A stretch of DNA of 64,000 bases from Brachynemurus nebulosus (lineage: Eukaryota > Arthropoda > Insecta > Neuroptera > Myrmeleontidae): the NCBI GenBank assembly GCA_035578155.1, contig JAPWDM010000009.1:3694001-3758000 (forward strand). The letters are read 5' to 3'. Below are positions 1 through 12,722 of this stretch, piece by piece; the first letter of the stretch is position 1; each line of letters starts with the position of its first letter. Position numbers and translations under genes: made by a program. A model generated the notes under the pieces. That model searched no databases, was not told the DNA's origin, and saw nothing but the letters and a program-made list of their open reading frames with translations.

Positions 1-1341
1 ATGCAGTTAAATCGACTTAATGAATTCTTTTATAAAAATTGGAATGTACAATGTATACATATATTAGAAAGGACTGATATTTCAGTAGCTATTTAACAAA
101 TGATAACAATTGAAAAGAATTTTATTGTAAAATTAATCACCTATTAACCTTTAGGTTTTATTTGATTTGACGATATTCATTGATTTCTTAGAAGGTTCCT
201 TATCTAGTTATCTAGATAAGAGAAAATGATTCAGAAACTTGCGGACACGAAAGATTAATTTTAGAATCTATTCAGTTTTTGAAACGAATGGTCAAAAAGT
301 GGTTTGTATTTGTTTTTAAACCTAAAATTTGTGTTGAAGTTAAAACAGAAGCAGTAAGTTTAATTTTTTCTTGAAATATATTTCATTTTTTTTATGGTAT
401 TTAGAAATATAAGTAAATTATAAATAGAAATTGTTATTAAAAATAAGATTAATTAATTGTTTGCTTTTAATTAAGATATTAATAAAAATGTTTATAATTT
501 TATAAACAAATACATACTTTTACTGTTTTAATTGAAAAAATAATATAAATATTTTCCAATAATTTCGAAGAATTGCTTATTTTCAATACGTTAGATTTTT
601 TTATAACCGCAACTTTTAATCGAATTGTTAAAAGATAATAGAATAGCGTAAAACCCAGATAATTATACCAAACCACGTTTTATTTAAAAAAAAATTAAAA
701 TTGCAAGGCTCAAGTTTGTTTAACATATTTTATTTATTTATTTATTTATTTTTTTTGTTAGATGGGCATTTCTAACAAATCAATGGTATTAGCGCTTTTG
801 CGAACAGAACTAGAGCTAATATTTATTATAATAGGTGTCATGGTGAGACTTGAGTGCGAGACTAAAAAATCGAAATTTTGAAAAGTTTAATAAAATTAGT
901 TGATAATTTTTGTTTAAGGGACTTACTTGATAGTACATAGGTAATATCGGTAATATCGTGTAAAAAGGCCTTGTAAGGTATTATATTTGTAAAGGCGATG
1001 AGTGAATTAACTTTTCAATTATAATTATAAAAAGTAAGGCAATTGAATATGTAGGACGAATACCATGAATTTAACCAAGTTTATTCAAAAATTTCAAACA
1101 AATTGACAAAAAAATGTTTTCCAAATAAGTCGCTTTTGTGGGAAAGGAATCGTCGTTTGCACAGATAGGTGGTCTCTTTCTTCCTTTTGTAGTAATAGTC
1201 TGACTTATATAGAGCCATAGGAGGGGTTCGTTGATATAACGAGTAAAAAGTGACAATTAGCAATCGAGTTTTTGGTGTTTCATTTTAACACATGTTTCTT
1301 TGTAGAATTCGGAATTACTGTTAAAATGAAGTTATTTTTGG

Positions 1342-1470
1342 AAAAAATCGGTTATCGATCTCTCACTTTTAATAATCGATTCAAATGAGCAAACTCGAAA
1401 AAAGAATCGATTTTTTAAGCTTCGATTAATCGATTTTCGATTAATCGATTTAAAATCGACATCTCTACGT
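1342..1470. mobile_element. Solo end of a hAT-type element (inferred)
   Basis: Clustered AATCGATT motifs run up to ATCGACATCTCTA, the type of subterminal array and terminus seen in hAT-like elements (compare the intact one at 48214-48790). No matching TAGAGATG start was found upstream, so this appears one-ended. Confidence 0.4.
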
Positions 1471-1479
1471 GAAAGTCTC

Positions 1480-1740
1480 AAACCCTTGGATGAGTTCTTC
1501 AACCAGACACGTCCGATACCCGCAACTGGGTATTATAGACACTTTTCGTTTAACAAAAATGAGTTTGTTTGTCAAAACTCAAAAGTTTTCGAAATTTCTT
1601 TTACATTGTGGCAAAAAGCGGAGAAAACTACAAAAGATACCTTTTTAAACCACTATTCTATATAAGAGAATTTTCGAGAAAAAGTATCTTTTGCAATTGA
1701 TAATTCGCTATGTTATGTGGGATGCTGCGACAGAAGTACA
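1480..1740 (+). repeat. Dispersed repeat family A, copy 1
   Basis: Shares phrases with 31886-32170 (TTGGATGAGTT, CAGACACGTCCGAT, AATTTTCGAGAAAAAGT, ATGCTGCGACAG). The adjacent AT-rich sequence from 1 to 1340 holds a (TTTAT) run near 723-752 and no gene that I can see. Confidence 0.6.
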
Positions 1741-2459
1741 TGTTAATGTTATATTTTTCTTTTCTGTTACTCCTGTTACTAAAAAAAGGCGCTACAGACA
1801 TTATGAGCCATAAAATTTTCATTTGTTTAACGTAAAATGTACTATGCTTAGGTTGTCTTCAATAGGTAACGTTTAGAGGACGAAAAGAAATTATGATTTT
1901 TGTGTTGTTAAAATTTAAAATTGCATTTTCTTTTGTTACATTACATACCTAATTTAGTCAGTAGATTAATTTTAGTACCTACAGTTTATAACAATTTTAT
2001 TGTTACCATTGATTTGAAATTTATTACTGTTCATAGAACATGTACAAGTTTATAATTTAGTGGAATATTCTAGAAATACCATTATTTTGATACACCTTTT
2101 ATAGGAAAGAAAAGTTTAATTCAACAATAATGATTTCAATGTATTACACAGAAGTGTACATAAGTTGGACCAGAAAAGTCTTTTTGCATAATTTAAATAC
2201 AAAATGTTTGCATAATTTATAACTATACTGTTTTAGATTAAATTTTAATCGAAAATCTTTCAGAATTTCTGTTTGTAAAACATATTGTACAATTTAAGGA
2301 ATTAATTAGTTCAGACGTGTCAACTACTTTAATTAAAGAACCCGAAAGTACACTTTTGACTCATTGTAAGCAACAATAAAAGACTGAAATAAAATCATAT
2401 ATACCCCGTTTCAAATACAATTGAGCATGAGTTATCGTTAAAAAATTAAATAATTCTTA

Positions 2460-2684
2460 TTGGCGACGCAAAGATTACGCGAGCGCTCCTGGTTTTTTAA
2501 ATTAGAAGCTGTATCAAGTAAAAAATTTTGTAGACGTTTAATTGTCGATAGAAAAATGTACTATACAATTTATGCGCAGATTACTAAATTTTATATCACC
2601 GATTACTCGTATACTTATATTTCTACTTAATGCTAGTTCTAATTTTCCCACCAGAGGCGCGAGTGAAAATCTTTGCGTCGCCAA
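2460..2684. mobile_element. 225-bp MITE, TA target duplication
   Basis: Left end TTGGCGACGCAAAGATT is repeated inverted at the right end, with similarity continuing about 50 bp inward (GCGAGCGC..CCTGG, AAATTAGAA). TA flanks both sides (2458-2459, 2685-2686). The open frame crossing this region is explained by the element and is not called. Confidence 0.75.
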
Positions 2685-3226
2685 TATTCGAAACAAATCA
2701 ATCTTCTATTCTTTTCTAAAAACAAACTGCAAATTTAAAATTTACGCAATTGCAACAATGAAAGAGATAAAGCTAAGAAAACGGGAATTTCTTAAATTCG
2801 TAAGTGAAGAATCATGTTTAAGTGAAATAGATTATACCATACTCTTTTTAGGTAATAAAATTCGCATATACATAAAAAGAGTAAGGCATATGATTCAATT
2901 TTTATGTTGCTACAAGCTTACAACGAGTTAAAAGTAGCTATTTAGGCGAAGTTGCAAAATATTTTTTTCACGAATCAAACAACTTATGGGGTGTCCACTT
3001 TTGGTTTTATCAACAATTTATAATTCTTTACAATATATTTTTACCGTTATTTTAAAAGTTGACTATTTAAATGTCTTTTAAAAAATGGACAATTTGAAGG
3101 TAGGTGTTTATAAGACACAATAAAAAATAAATTTTTTTTGCATATTTAGATACAAGAGTCAAAAAAATTAAGTACACATTTCAAGTTTAATAGATTTGAG
3201 CGTTACTTTATGGTATTCCATATTTG

Positions 3227-3423
3227 ATATTAGTAAATAAAAACATTTTTCTTTGCAAAATAGCACTTTTATTGTATATAAAAACTCTTATGACATGTTT
3301 CGGTCAATATTATATTCTCAAACGTGTTTGAGAATGATCATATTGACCGAAACATATCATAAGAGTTTTTATATACAATAAAAGTGGTATTTTACAAAGT
3401 AAAGTGTTTTTATTTACTAATAT
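3227..3423. repeat. Near-perfect 197-bp palindrome
   Basis: The arms meet at TCTCAAACGTGTTTGAGA (centre about 3325) and extend to ATATTAGTAAATAAAAACA on the left and its complement on the right, with few mismatches. It is a compact fold-back or MITE with almost no loop. The sequence from 3424 to 5771 is AT-rich; apart from a family-F repeat at 4850-5160 I see nothing in it. Confidence 0.85.
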
Positions 3424-4849
3424 ACACATTTCAAAATTTTCTCAATATGCATTTTTGATGAGTTTTCCTACATAACTTTGAAATAATAATTTTAAAACAA
3501 AAATCAGAATAAAACAAATCCTTATTGTTACTCCAGTGTCAATCTTTTCCGATAAAAGAATAAATCAGTGATACCAAACAATTTTTAATGTGTGTACATA
3601 TCTACACAACAAATAAAAAACATTATGTAGGTATATTTGATAAATTTATTAGCATATTTCTGCAAGGTGTGGATCTGTCTGTTACATTGCAAGTGTCAAA
3701 TTAGAAATTAATATTTTTAATTTCATTTCACGTCTTCAATGACATTTTGATCCACTTAATTCGCGAAAAATATTTTAATTAACGAAAAATTTTAGATCGC
3801 ATCTATTAAAGAAAGTTAATATCAATTCATCAGCGGCAGTTTTATAACAAATTTAAATCGTAGAATTACCAAGGGGAGACTCATTATAATTACCTATGTT
3901 TCTTATGTAAAATTTTTCAAATTTTTTTTTGTATTGAATGGTTAATAAAAAGTAGAAAAAATTCAAAAAAAAGATTTAAGGTCATGATGCGAGTTGAGGA
4001 ATTCAAGTTCATCCAAGTAATATATAAGAAAAACAAGAAAAAAAACTAACAAACCTTGAAAATATTTAAATCACTCGATTTGAAAATTGCTAGTACCTAA
4101 GTGAAAGTTGTATTAATAAAAATAAATATTTTCTTCTTTTTATATATGTAATTATGATTCCTCAAAATTGTTCAGGGACACATTGTACACCGTAAAAAAA
4201 TTGAATTAAATATTTTGCAATTACGTAATTGGAATTTTTTTAAGGTAATTCATTCACCTTTTTTTGTTTATACGGTATTGACCTCGTAAATGTCCGTGTT
4301 TCACTTGTCCTAATAGGCTTCCTCGGTAAAATTTAGATCTCATCTTAATAGATTTTTTTTTAATTTTGCGATCTATTGATTATGAAATAATTGTGTGATG
4401 TTGAATCAGAAATTTTTGTAAAAATTTCTGGTATTACTATAGTATACAGTCAGTTTTTTGTCGCCGAAGCTTAGATTTACCGCGACAAATATTTACTAGC
4501 TACAAAATATATCTCAAAAAAATTTTCTTTTATCAAAAATTAAATAATGTACTAATATTCTTCAGGGATTATATTTGTACCTATACCACTTTTTTTTTAA
4601 TTTCCGCGCGCTTATGTTGTAGGAATATAAAAACATTGTTGAAAAAGCGTTGTAAAATGATGTTTATAAATTATATTTAAAAAACGGTGTGGTAAATAAT
4701 TTTTATCTCTTATTAAATATGGTTTGTAACTTTGTATTTTATAACTTATTAAATTTTTATCAAATTCCTTTGACACGTTTTCATTTTATTCAAAAAAAAT
4801 AGAGTTTTCCCATAAGAGCCCGTGTTAAAATTACAAAACGTTGAAATCG

Positions 4850-5160
4850 TTTTTCTCAAAATTGGGGTGGTCAGTTTTTTTTTTTCGTTAAGGGCTCGTA
4901 TTGTTGGTATTGAATTAAATAAATATCTAAAGTTTCGTTAAAATCGTTTGAAAAAATAGTGTTTTCGACCATCCACCTTAACTATTCGTTCAGGTAGATG
5001 GTTCGAAAAGAGTTCTTTACGATGTCATTGTTGGCATAATTTAAAAAAATTCGGCAATTGCGTATTAAATACGCGTTAAGTCAGGATTTCTTAGTTAGTA
5101 GCTAGAATCTTTCATAGTTCTCGAGAAAAAATAGTTTTCCTCTTAAGGTATGGAATCATA
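4850..5160. repeat. Dispersed repeat family F, copy 1
   Basis: Shares AAAAAAATTCGSCAA, a GTATTAA..TTAAGT stretch, a TTTCTTAGTTA-type phrase and ATAGTTTTCCTC with 31030-31500. It is diverged and has no open frame. Confidence 0.45.
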
Positions 5161-5771
5161 AAGTGATGTTAAAAATCTAAAATTTTGTAAACAGTTAAAT
5201 TTGTTTAAACAAATAAACGTTATTGAAAAAAATTAATTCTTTTTACTTATTACATTAATCACTCTGTATACGAATGATATGTGTGTAATGTTACTTAAAA
5301 AGAGTAAAAAAATATATTTCTTTCTTTCTCGCACCTGTATTACTATCTTAAATAAATAGTAACAAATACATTATAGATTTAATTTTTTTAAGAAATAGAC
5401 AAAAGTTGGTTGCACGCATATTTGTAGCAGTTCCAAATTTCTTTTGCAGTTTTATAGTGCAAGGTTGATCAGAACCATACTAATCGCACACAATTAAATA
5501 TATGCAACACTAATATATCAAATGATTTTTTATTATTCTTAACCAGTTATTTCATTGCTTAGTAATAATTATTATGTATGTAATAAGTTAGAGGATCATT
5601 CTAGAAGATAATAGATATCAAAACAAACTTGCTAAGTAACTTTCATTTACAAAAAAAAAAATGTGACTGACCAGAATACTAAATGTAATAATTACATAAA
5701 ACCGAATAAAACTGTCAAAATCAAAATAGATTGATTATGCAAATTTTGCAAATTTAATTAAAAAAACGTTT

Positions 5772-6480
5772 TAAGGATGTTTGGGAGGTACAATCGGAGA
5801 TAAAAGTACATGAAATTAGAAATTCATGAATAATCGCGTTGTATAACAAACTATGAGGTAAATAAATAGTTATCTTTGTTAAATAATAGCTATCACTACA
5901 ACTGATTGTACAATACATCAAACTATAGCTCTCAGCTGACTACAAGAGCTGAGTACATTCAGAGGATTTTTCGGAAGAATTTCAAAATGCTACGAGACGA
6001 TTGAAAATTTAGTAGAATGTTCCTCATTAAATACTAAGGCCCCTGTGAAAATTTCAAACCGATTCACTAAGCCATTAAAAAGTTATTTAATCTGTTCTGT
6101 TTTCGAATTTCCATAAGAGTACGTGTAAAATAAGTTTGTTTGTTTGTTTTTTTTTTTTTTTTTTTAATAACTTTTTAACGGCTTAGTGAATCGGTTTGAA
6201 ATTTTCACAGGGGCCTTAGTATTTAATGAGGAACATTCTACTAAATTTTCAATCGTCTCGTAGCATTTTGAAATTCTCCGAAAAATCCTCAGAATGCACT
6301 CAGGTCTTGTAGTCAGCTGAGAGCTATAGTTTGATGTATTGTACAATCAGTTGTAGTGATAGCTATTATTTAACAAAGATAACTATTTATTTACCTCATA
6401 GTTTGTTATACAACGCAATTATTCACGAATTTCTAATTTCATGTACTTTTATCTCCGATTGTACCTCCCAAACATCCTTA
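5772..6480. repeat. Large fold-back element upstream of the transporter
   Basis: The left arm 5772-6089 and right arm 6166-6480 are inverted copies of about 318 bp, roughly 95% identical by eye. Both carry GGATGTTTGGGAGGTACAAT at the outer end and GGGGCCTTAGTATTTAATGA near the loop. The 76-base loop contains a T-rich tract. Differences include CAAGAGCTGAGTACATTC versus GAATGCACTCAGGTCTTG. The outer end of the right arm is 147 bases from the transporter start codon. Confidence 0.92.
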
Positions 6481-6583
6481 ATTTCATTAAATGTTATTAC
6501 ACTTTGAAAAAAAAATTTACATCTTGAGTAGAACATTTCTTTAGATTTCCCAAACAATACATTAAAGTAATTATAATACTTTT

Positions 6584-6626
6584 AATTTTTCAGGGCTGTG
6601 TCATCCCTTTTTTAACTACATAAACC
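6584..6626 (+). other. Probable 5' leader of the transporter gene
   Basis: A pyrimidine-rich tract ending in TTTTTCAG (to 6593) precedes the start codon by 33 bases. It could be the acceptor of a leader intron. No TATA element was recognised nearby, so the transcription start may lie upstream of, or inside, the fold-back element at 5772-6480. This is inference only. Confidence 0.3.
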
Positions 6627-9600
6627 ATGATACTTAAAGTATGCATACGTAAGTATCAAAACAAACCCGTAATATTGCAAAAAAAAATTTTCTTGACCGC
6701 TTATTCTATTTCAGCCACACGAGTCCTTCTGGCCATCCATTTCTTTATGGCTTGCTTCATTTCTTATATGCTTCGGGTCAATTTGTCGGTAAATATTGTG
6801 GCTATGGTTGTGCAAAAACCGAGGCCTCCATCTGCTACTGAATGTGGTACAATTAATGGTAGTGTTGGATTAAATCCTGATGTAAGTTTGGGTTGGCGGG
6901 AATGTCCGAAGGATTTGTGGCATGATTTTTTTTCTATTTTAGTATGGACCACGATACGATTGGGACAATCAGTTACAAGGACTCATTTTGGGTGCATATT
7001 TTTGGGGATACATTCCTGTATGTCTGGTTTCGGGATATTTGGCCGAGCGGTTTAGTCCCACCAAAATTGTTGGAATTTCAACATTTATTTCAGCCGCTTT
7101 GAGTGCATTTACACCATTTGCTGTCTCCATCCATTACACTTTGCTAATTGCAATACGATTTTTGCTAGGAGCAGCTGGGGTATGTTTGGCGAACAACCCT
7201 CTAAATAATTTTTATTTTGAATATTTTTAATTTTTTCGCAGGGAGTCGTCTATCCGTGTTTACAAACAATGATCGCCAAATGGGCCCCACCGAAGGAGAA
7301 GGGACGTTTTTCAGGCACATTAATGGGCGGGACATTTGGTACTGTGATGACATGGTCATGCGTTGGTTTTATTATTGAAATAATGGGTTGGGTATGGGCA
7401 TTTTATATTCCGGCAATATTTACCGCACTTTGGGGACTTTTATGGTTTTATTGTGTTTTTGACACGCCGGAGGATCATAAGAGGATTTCGTTGGATGAAC
7501 GAGATTATATAATTAAGGAAATTGGCGGGAATGTTAGTAAAAAGAAGGTAAGTGGATAAAAGAAAAAAACGAAGATTCTATTTCCTAGATTTTTTTTGTA
7601 AGACATTAGACATGCATGCAATTAAGTGGTTCTAAAATACATAATTACATTGAACGTTATTTACCTTGTAATGTATTATTTTTAGTAGATAACAGGTTTG
7701 TTTATATTTTACAAAATAACAATAATTTTTAATAAAAATAAAAAAATATAGGAATATATAATTATAATAATTTAACAAATATTTGATTATTTTGTGACCT
7801 TGTTTTGGTCAGTAAGTTAACCCCTATTTTTAACAAGAAGTGACCACTAGAGTTCTAGTGGTTGGTTTTTTTTTACTTCTCCAATAAGGAAGTTATTGTT
7901 ATCAAGCTCTGAAATCAAAATTTTTACCATATTGATGCATTCGGAGGTTATTTTAGTGTACTTGTAACATTTTTTAAAATTTACTTCTCTGTGTGTGAAT
8001 TTTTTCCTGGACGATATCTTGCGAATAAAAAATGATATTGTCTTCGTTGGGGTAGCAATCAAAGTTTATATTAACGCCAATATAATCTGAAAAAAAAAAA
8101 TTATCGAAATCGATCCAGCCGTTTTTTCTTAACGTAAATAATATGCTAAATATTTTTATAAATGTTTGACTTAAGTCTACGTATTTTTAATAGGACGCTG
8201 GGATTTAAAAAAGTAGCATTTTAATTTTTTATTATTTTTTTTTAAATTCTGAAAGAATTTAAAAAAGCCATTAGAGCGATTAGAACCCTCGTAAAGTCGT
8301 GAGCACTTTTTTCGTTTTCTATGCATCTTTAATCAAAATTAAAATGTGTTTCTTGGTTTCCTCGTAACTAGTCTTTAGTCACCTTTAGTTCAATAAATAT
8401 GATTGATTGTAGAGAAATGTACTAATTTATAATACATTAATCATAGTAATGTAGTCATTGTATGCATTTGCTGGTGTAATAAATTTCATTAATTAATTTA
8501 TTCTAACCATAAATTGTAGTGCAATGATAGTTAAATTATAATTATTAAGATTGATTGGCCAGGAACCCTACTAATTAGTCATTAACTCAATCACAACATG
8601 AACTCTAATTGAAATTTAAGAACTATATTTTTATCATTTTTATAATTTGTAATTAAGAACGTAAGGTAAATTAAGGTGGTAGGTGTAACAGAGCAGTGTT
8701 TCCCAATAATAAAGAATTGCTTTTAAACAATTAGCTAATGTTTAAGAAAGTGTCGATAATTATCTGAATTCATATTACACGACCAAATGTAACTCCCACT
8801 AATGGCGGGAATGATTCCAGGATACAATAATTCTATTTAAAATTAAAGAATGACTTTTGACTCTTTCTTTTAAATACTTTTTAACAGACAACTGTGTTAT
8901 AAATTGATAACAAAAATGACAGTTATTGAAAAATATTTAAATTATTATTTATTTATATCACAGCTAACCTTGGTCTCTTTGTCCAAATTATTACATACCT
9001 AATTTTATTAAAATGCAAAACACTCCAAAGACATCTCCTCAATTGTATTCATGATTAATTAGAAAATATATAAATCTTTAGAGAGATTTAATTTCGTAAG
9101 GATAAAGGAAAAATGTATGTATTATTTAATGTTTTTGTCAATGAATTTAATTAGATTCTAATGTCCTAGTTTTCCTAGTGTTTTGCTAAACTGTGACTGG
9201 TTGGTTATATAAATTGCTGTTTAGTTGTATAATTAATAGTTAGAGGTCAGTTATTGGTATTTATGTTTCTTGAATATTTTTGGATTTATTTCAATGATTT
9301 TTATTGATAAAAAAAAATGATAATGGTCTTCAATCTTCTGTATCTTTAAAAAAACTTATCTATGTCACGTTATAAACCGCGGGGATTTACAGGATCTATT
9401 TTTTGCTAATTATAGATTTTTTACGACATGAATAGAAAACTTACTTTCTTGTCATTAAAAATTCGGACGAAATAGACAAATTTAGAATTCCACATGCAAA
9501 CTAATTTGTCAAGACGCTATTATCGTATCAATTATAAATCACCTACGGCACCTGGTGATATGTTTCAGTATCAGATTTAGATGTTAATGCAAGTGAAAGC

Positions 9601-11171
9601 AAATTATGTACCTATTCAAAAATAATCTGCGAGTACTTATGTATCATATATGTATAAAAAAAAAAATATAGTTGAATTCTAGAATTTGCCATGGTATGAA
9701 TTTTAAAACATTTTGCGAATTGTTTCACAATATGTATTTTAATTTGTTCTTTTACGTTGTAAATTACTAAAATTTTGAAACTATTACAATAATCTTTTTA
9801 GGGTTCCGAAGAAAAAATCTCAGAATCTTTATAGTTTGATCATGAGTCTCTCTCATGTTTTGGTATCCCAATTTTCATTTTTACCCTCCATTTACGAAAT
9901 ACTGAATTTCAAAGTGAAGTTTTCTTTGTACATCCCCCTTTCCGTAACTTTTCAGCCACAGGTCTAGGGAATTTGGAAAAGCATAGATATTAGCACTAGA
10001 TAAAAAGATTCAATTAAAATTATTTTGGCTGTTGTATTTTTAATTTTTGAGAATATAGGCAACCAAATTTTCGCCAGTTAAATAAAGAGGGTGAAATGAG
10101 GAAGTGGTCCCCAGTAAATGAAATGCATAAAATCTTGTGGAGTTACCTTATGCTTAATGCCATTCACTAACAAGAGTGTTTGTTCGTTGGCCTATATTCA
10201 ATGACCCTCATAATACCCAAACTCTAGCTACTAGGGAACCCTAACTTAATTGCGTGTCTAAACACAGATTTGGCATTTTTGTAAATAAAATCATTTTTGA
10301 ATTTTTAGCTCAAACTTATTTTCGAAATTTTTGATTACAGTTAAAAGCACCGTATTGCAAAATCTTAACATCTGTACCATTTTGGGCATTAGCCATACTC
10401 CACATTGGAAATTTATGGGGTCTTTACTTTTTATTAACCGTCGGACCCAAATTCCTATCAGAAGTAATGGGATTCAACTTAAAAGACTCCGGAATACTGT
10501 CAAGTGCACCCTATTTGGCACGATTAATTTTAGGATTCATTTTTGGATATTTTGGCGATCTATTACGTAAAAAGGAATTTGTCTCCTTAACATGCTTGCG
10601 AAAATTATTTTGTATACTCTGTAAGTACTGACCAAATTTTAAGAACCACAAAAAACAAAAAGGGTCTCAAATAAAAATTTATATTTTAGCGCACGTAATC
10701 CCAGGTCTTCTATTATTGTGTATGCTTTTAACGGGCTGTGATCATAATTGGGCTGTGATACTACTAACTATTTCCTTAGGAATAAATGGGGCATCCACTG
10801 TTACCAACCTTCAAAATGCGCAAGATTTAGCGCCAAATTTCGCCGGTTCTCTATATGGCGTTATGAACGCATTGGGAAGCATTACTGGTATCTTGTCGCC
10901 AGCAATTACGGGTCAAATCACTCAAAATAATGTAAGTACAGTAAAACTTTCGATTTTATAATTTAATTAAATAATTTTTTTTTTTTTTTTTTTGTAGAAT
11001 GACATTTTAAGTTGGCATATCTGCTTCGTGATTGGAGCCACCATCTATATAATATCTGCGATTATTTTCTTCATTTTTGGATCCGGCGACGAACAAGAAT
11101 GGAATAATCCAACGGAAGAAAAGAAGAAAGAATTAGAAGGGAAAGTAAATGAAGGTTTTACCCCCGCTTGA
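6627..11171 (+). CDS. SLC17/sialin-like MFS transporter, 7 exons
   Basis: Predicted multipass membrane carrier of the SLC17 branch of the major facilitator superfamily (organic anion or sodium/phosphate type, often annotated 'putative inorganic phosphate cotransporter' in insects). Exons: 6627-6648, 6715-6881, 6943-7179, 7242-7547, 10341-10620, 10690-10931 and 10998-11171. All introns are GT-AG, the frame stays open throughout, and the product is 475 residues, usual for the family. Visible family traits are LRVNLSV in TM1 (residues 27-33), GAYFWGYIP (80-88), the GYLAERF loop (94-100), GAAGG at the exon 3/4 junction, KEKGRF (160-165), TPEDHKRIS before the central loop, SVPFWALAILHIGN opening the second half, and a hydrophilic lysine/glutamate-rich tail. 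The start is chosen because exon 1 (7 codons) ends in a strong GTAAGT donor and splices in frame into TM1. The first luminal loop is short. Substrate cannot be deduced. An AATAAA lies at 11489-11494. Confidence 0.93.
7548..10340 (+). other. Large intron 4 of the transporter gene
   Basis: This 2.8-kb intron contrasts with the 61-72 bp introns elsewhere in the gene. The donor is GTAAGT and the acceptor TTGATTACAG. It separates the two six-helix halves of the carrier. Its distal third (9799-10275) is a copy of the dispersed 'GGGTTCCGAAG' repeat. The rest is AT-rich sequence in which I see no coding exon. Confidence 0.85.
9799..10275 (+). repeat. Dispersed repeat family C (GGGTTCCGAAG), copy 1
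   Basis: Begins TTTTTAGGGTTCCGAAGAAA and ends near AATTGCGTGTCTAAACAC. The same opening and CTACGAAATA..GAACTTCAAAG-type interior occur at 47049-47345, and the opening alone at 61330-61440. It resembles the widespread insect repeat that starts TAGGGTTCCGTA. Confidence 0.65.
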
Positions 11172-12087
11172 CATTAATCATTATGTAAATTTTAATTTAT
11201 TTTAATTCGGTAATTTGATGTTACAATGGTATTGTTAAGGCCATGTACGAGATATACAAAAGTTTTTAAAATATGCCGCCAAAGTAAAGATGATGAAAAT
11301 ATGACGTAAAAATGTAAATTTTAAGAATTTAAAGTGGTATTCCTTTAATTTTATTTTAATGTTAGTATTAAAAAGATTTTTAAGACTGTGACAATTTTTG
11401 TCCAAAATATTGTATTTTTTATATAATAATTTAATGTATTTTTTTAAAACATAGGTATGTAAATGAATAATTATTATATATTATTTTAAATAAAATTATT
11501 GATTTTTATTAAAAATTTACTTTATTAATTCACAAATTTTACATACACACATCCCACAGGAATCAAATATTTTCTCGAGGTGAAAATGTCTTTCTGCATC
11601 TCTGCGACTATGACTATGTGAAATTTTAACTGATACCTGGAAGCGGCAAGGTAATTATCTAGAATTGGGACTCCAATAAAATTTTTCCGGTCTTTCTAGT
11701 AATAATATTGAATTCTAGTATTTTTGCTTAACAAATCCCCCGTTATGATGAACGTTTAAAAACAAAACATTAAATTCGGACTATTAGTTTTATTTTTATA
11801 GCCAAAAATTTTAACTATTAGTTTTATTTTTATAGTCCCATTTCTCAATTCTAAATAATTACTGGTAGATCAGTGAGGTACAAAATTCCACCACTGAAGA
11901 CACCAATTAGGCAATTTACATAACATTTAAAGATACAAACCTAAATATTTTGAATAAAGTACAAGTAAAATATTTTAGTGTTAGAGAACGGGCATAGATG
12001 GCAGCAATTAATAAACATCTGTCGTGCATCTGTCCTTGTCAATTACGATAACGGCCATAACGGCGCTATCTTTTCTTTCTTTGCCAG
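11172..12087. other. 3' UTR of transporter and intergenic DNA
   Basis: An untranslated AT-rich tail runs to the AATAAA near 11490. Two near-direct repeats of TTAGTTTTATTTTTATAG (about 11786 and 11818) follow. No further gene is seen before the HACL1 promoter candidate. Confidence 0.6.
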
Positions 12088-12095
12088 TATAAAAG
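12088..12095 (+). promoter_or_regulatory. TATA-box candidate upstream of HACL1
   Basis: TATAAAAG is preceded by locally GC-richer sequence (GATAACGGCCATAACGGCGC), unlike the surrounding AT-rich DNA. It lies 635 bases before the HACL1 start codon. A leader intron could join them (for example an acceptor at TTTTTTAAG near 12676), but no splice pair is proven. An inverted repeat (AAATGACATT/AAATGTCATTT, 12140-12162) follows about 50 bases downstream. Confidence 0.3.
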
Positions 12096-12722
12096 AGATA
12101 ACGCTACATATATCATATGTATCACACTCATGAAATACGAAATGACATTTTAAATGTCATTTTTGGTTGTTTTGATAATTTTTGTTATTTATATAATTGA
12201 ATAGTTTATTTTTTGATAAAAAAATAACATTAAAAAAAAAAATAATTCAGATAAAAATAAATCTTCATTCACTCTGATCAGATTAAAACAATTTTTTATA
12301 TTTTCTATTTTTTAAAAAATTATTTTTTTAGTTTTAAAGCCTAATCGTTCTACATATTTTCACTAAATTAAATATGTACCTATAATTAACTAAAAAATGA
12401 ACGTAAATTCTAATCAAAATAGGTATAAATTATATAAAAACTTTTAATTGAAGGATAAAAAAAATATGTATTTAAAATAACTGTACTTTGAACTTCGATT
12501 ACATTTATCCATAGATACAAGTAGAATTTGCATTATCTTGTTCAAAATAAAGTCCATAGTAATTTTAATAAATTTACAACTTGCACATTTTTTTTTAAAT
12601 TTCAAAATCTACAAGTACATATTTTATGTTCTTATACCTGTAGTTTACACACGTAACATTTCTAACAATTTTTTAAGGTATAATTGAAAATTTAAAAGGA
12701 AAAAAATCATACAAAAATCAAA

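Noticed and set aside
2542..2931. 129-residue open frame on +
   Set aside because: It overlaps a clear MITE (2460-2684), begins at a non-ATG codon, and shows no domain or family pattern.
8957..8975. TATCACAGCTAACC, another miR-2-like seed
   Set aside because: No hairpin partner seen; the match is short enough for chance.
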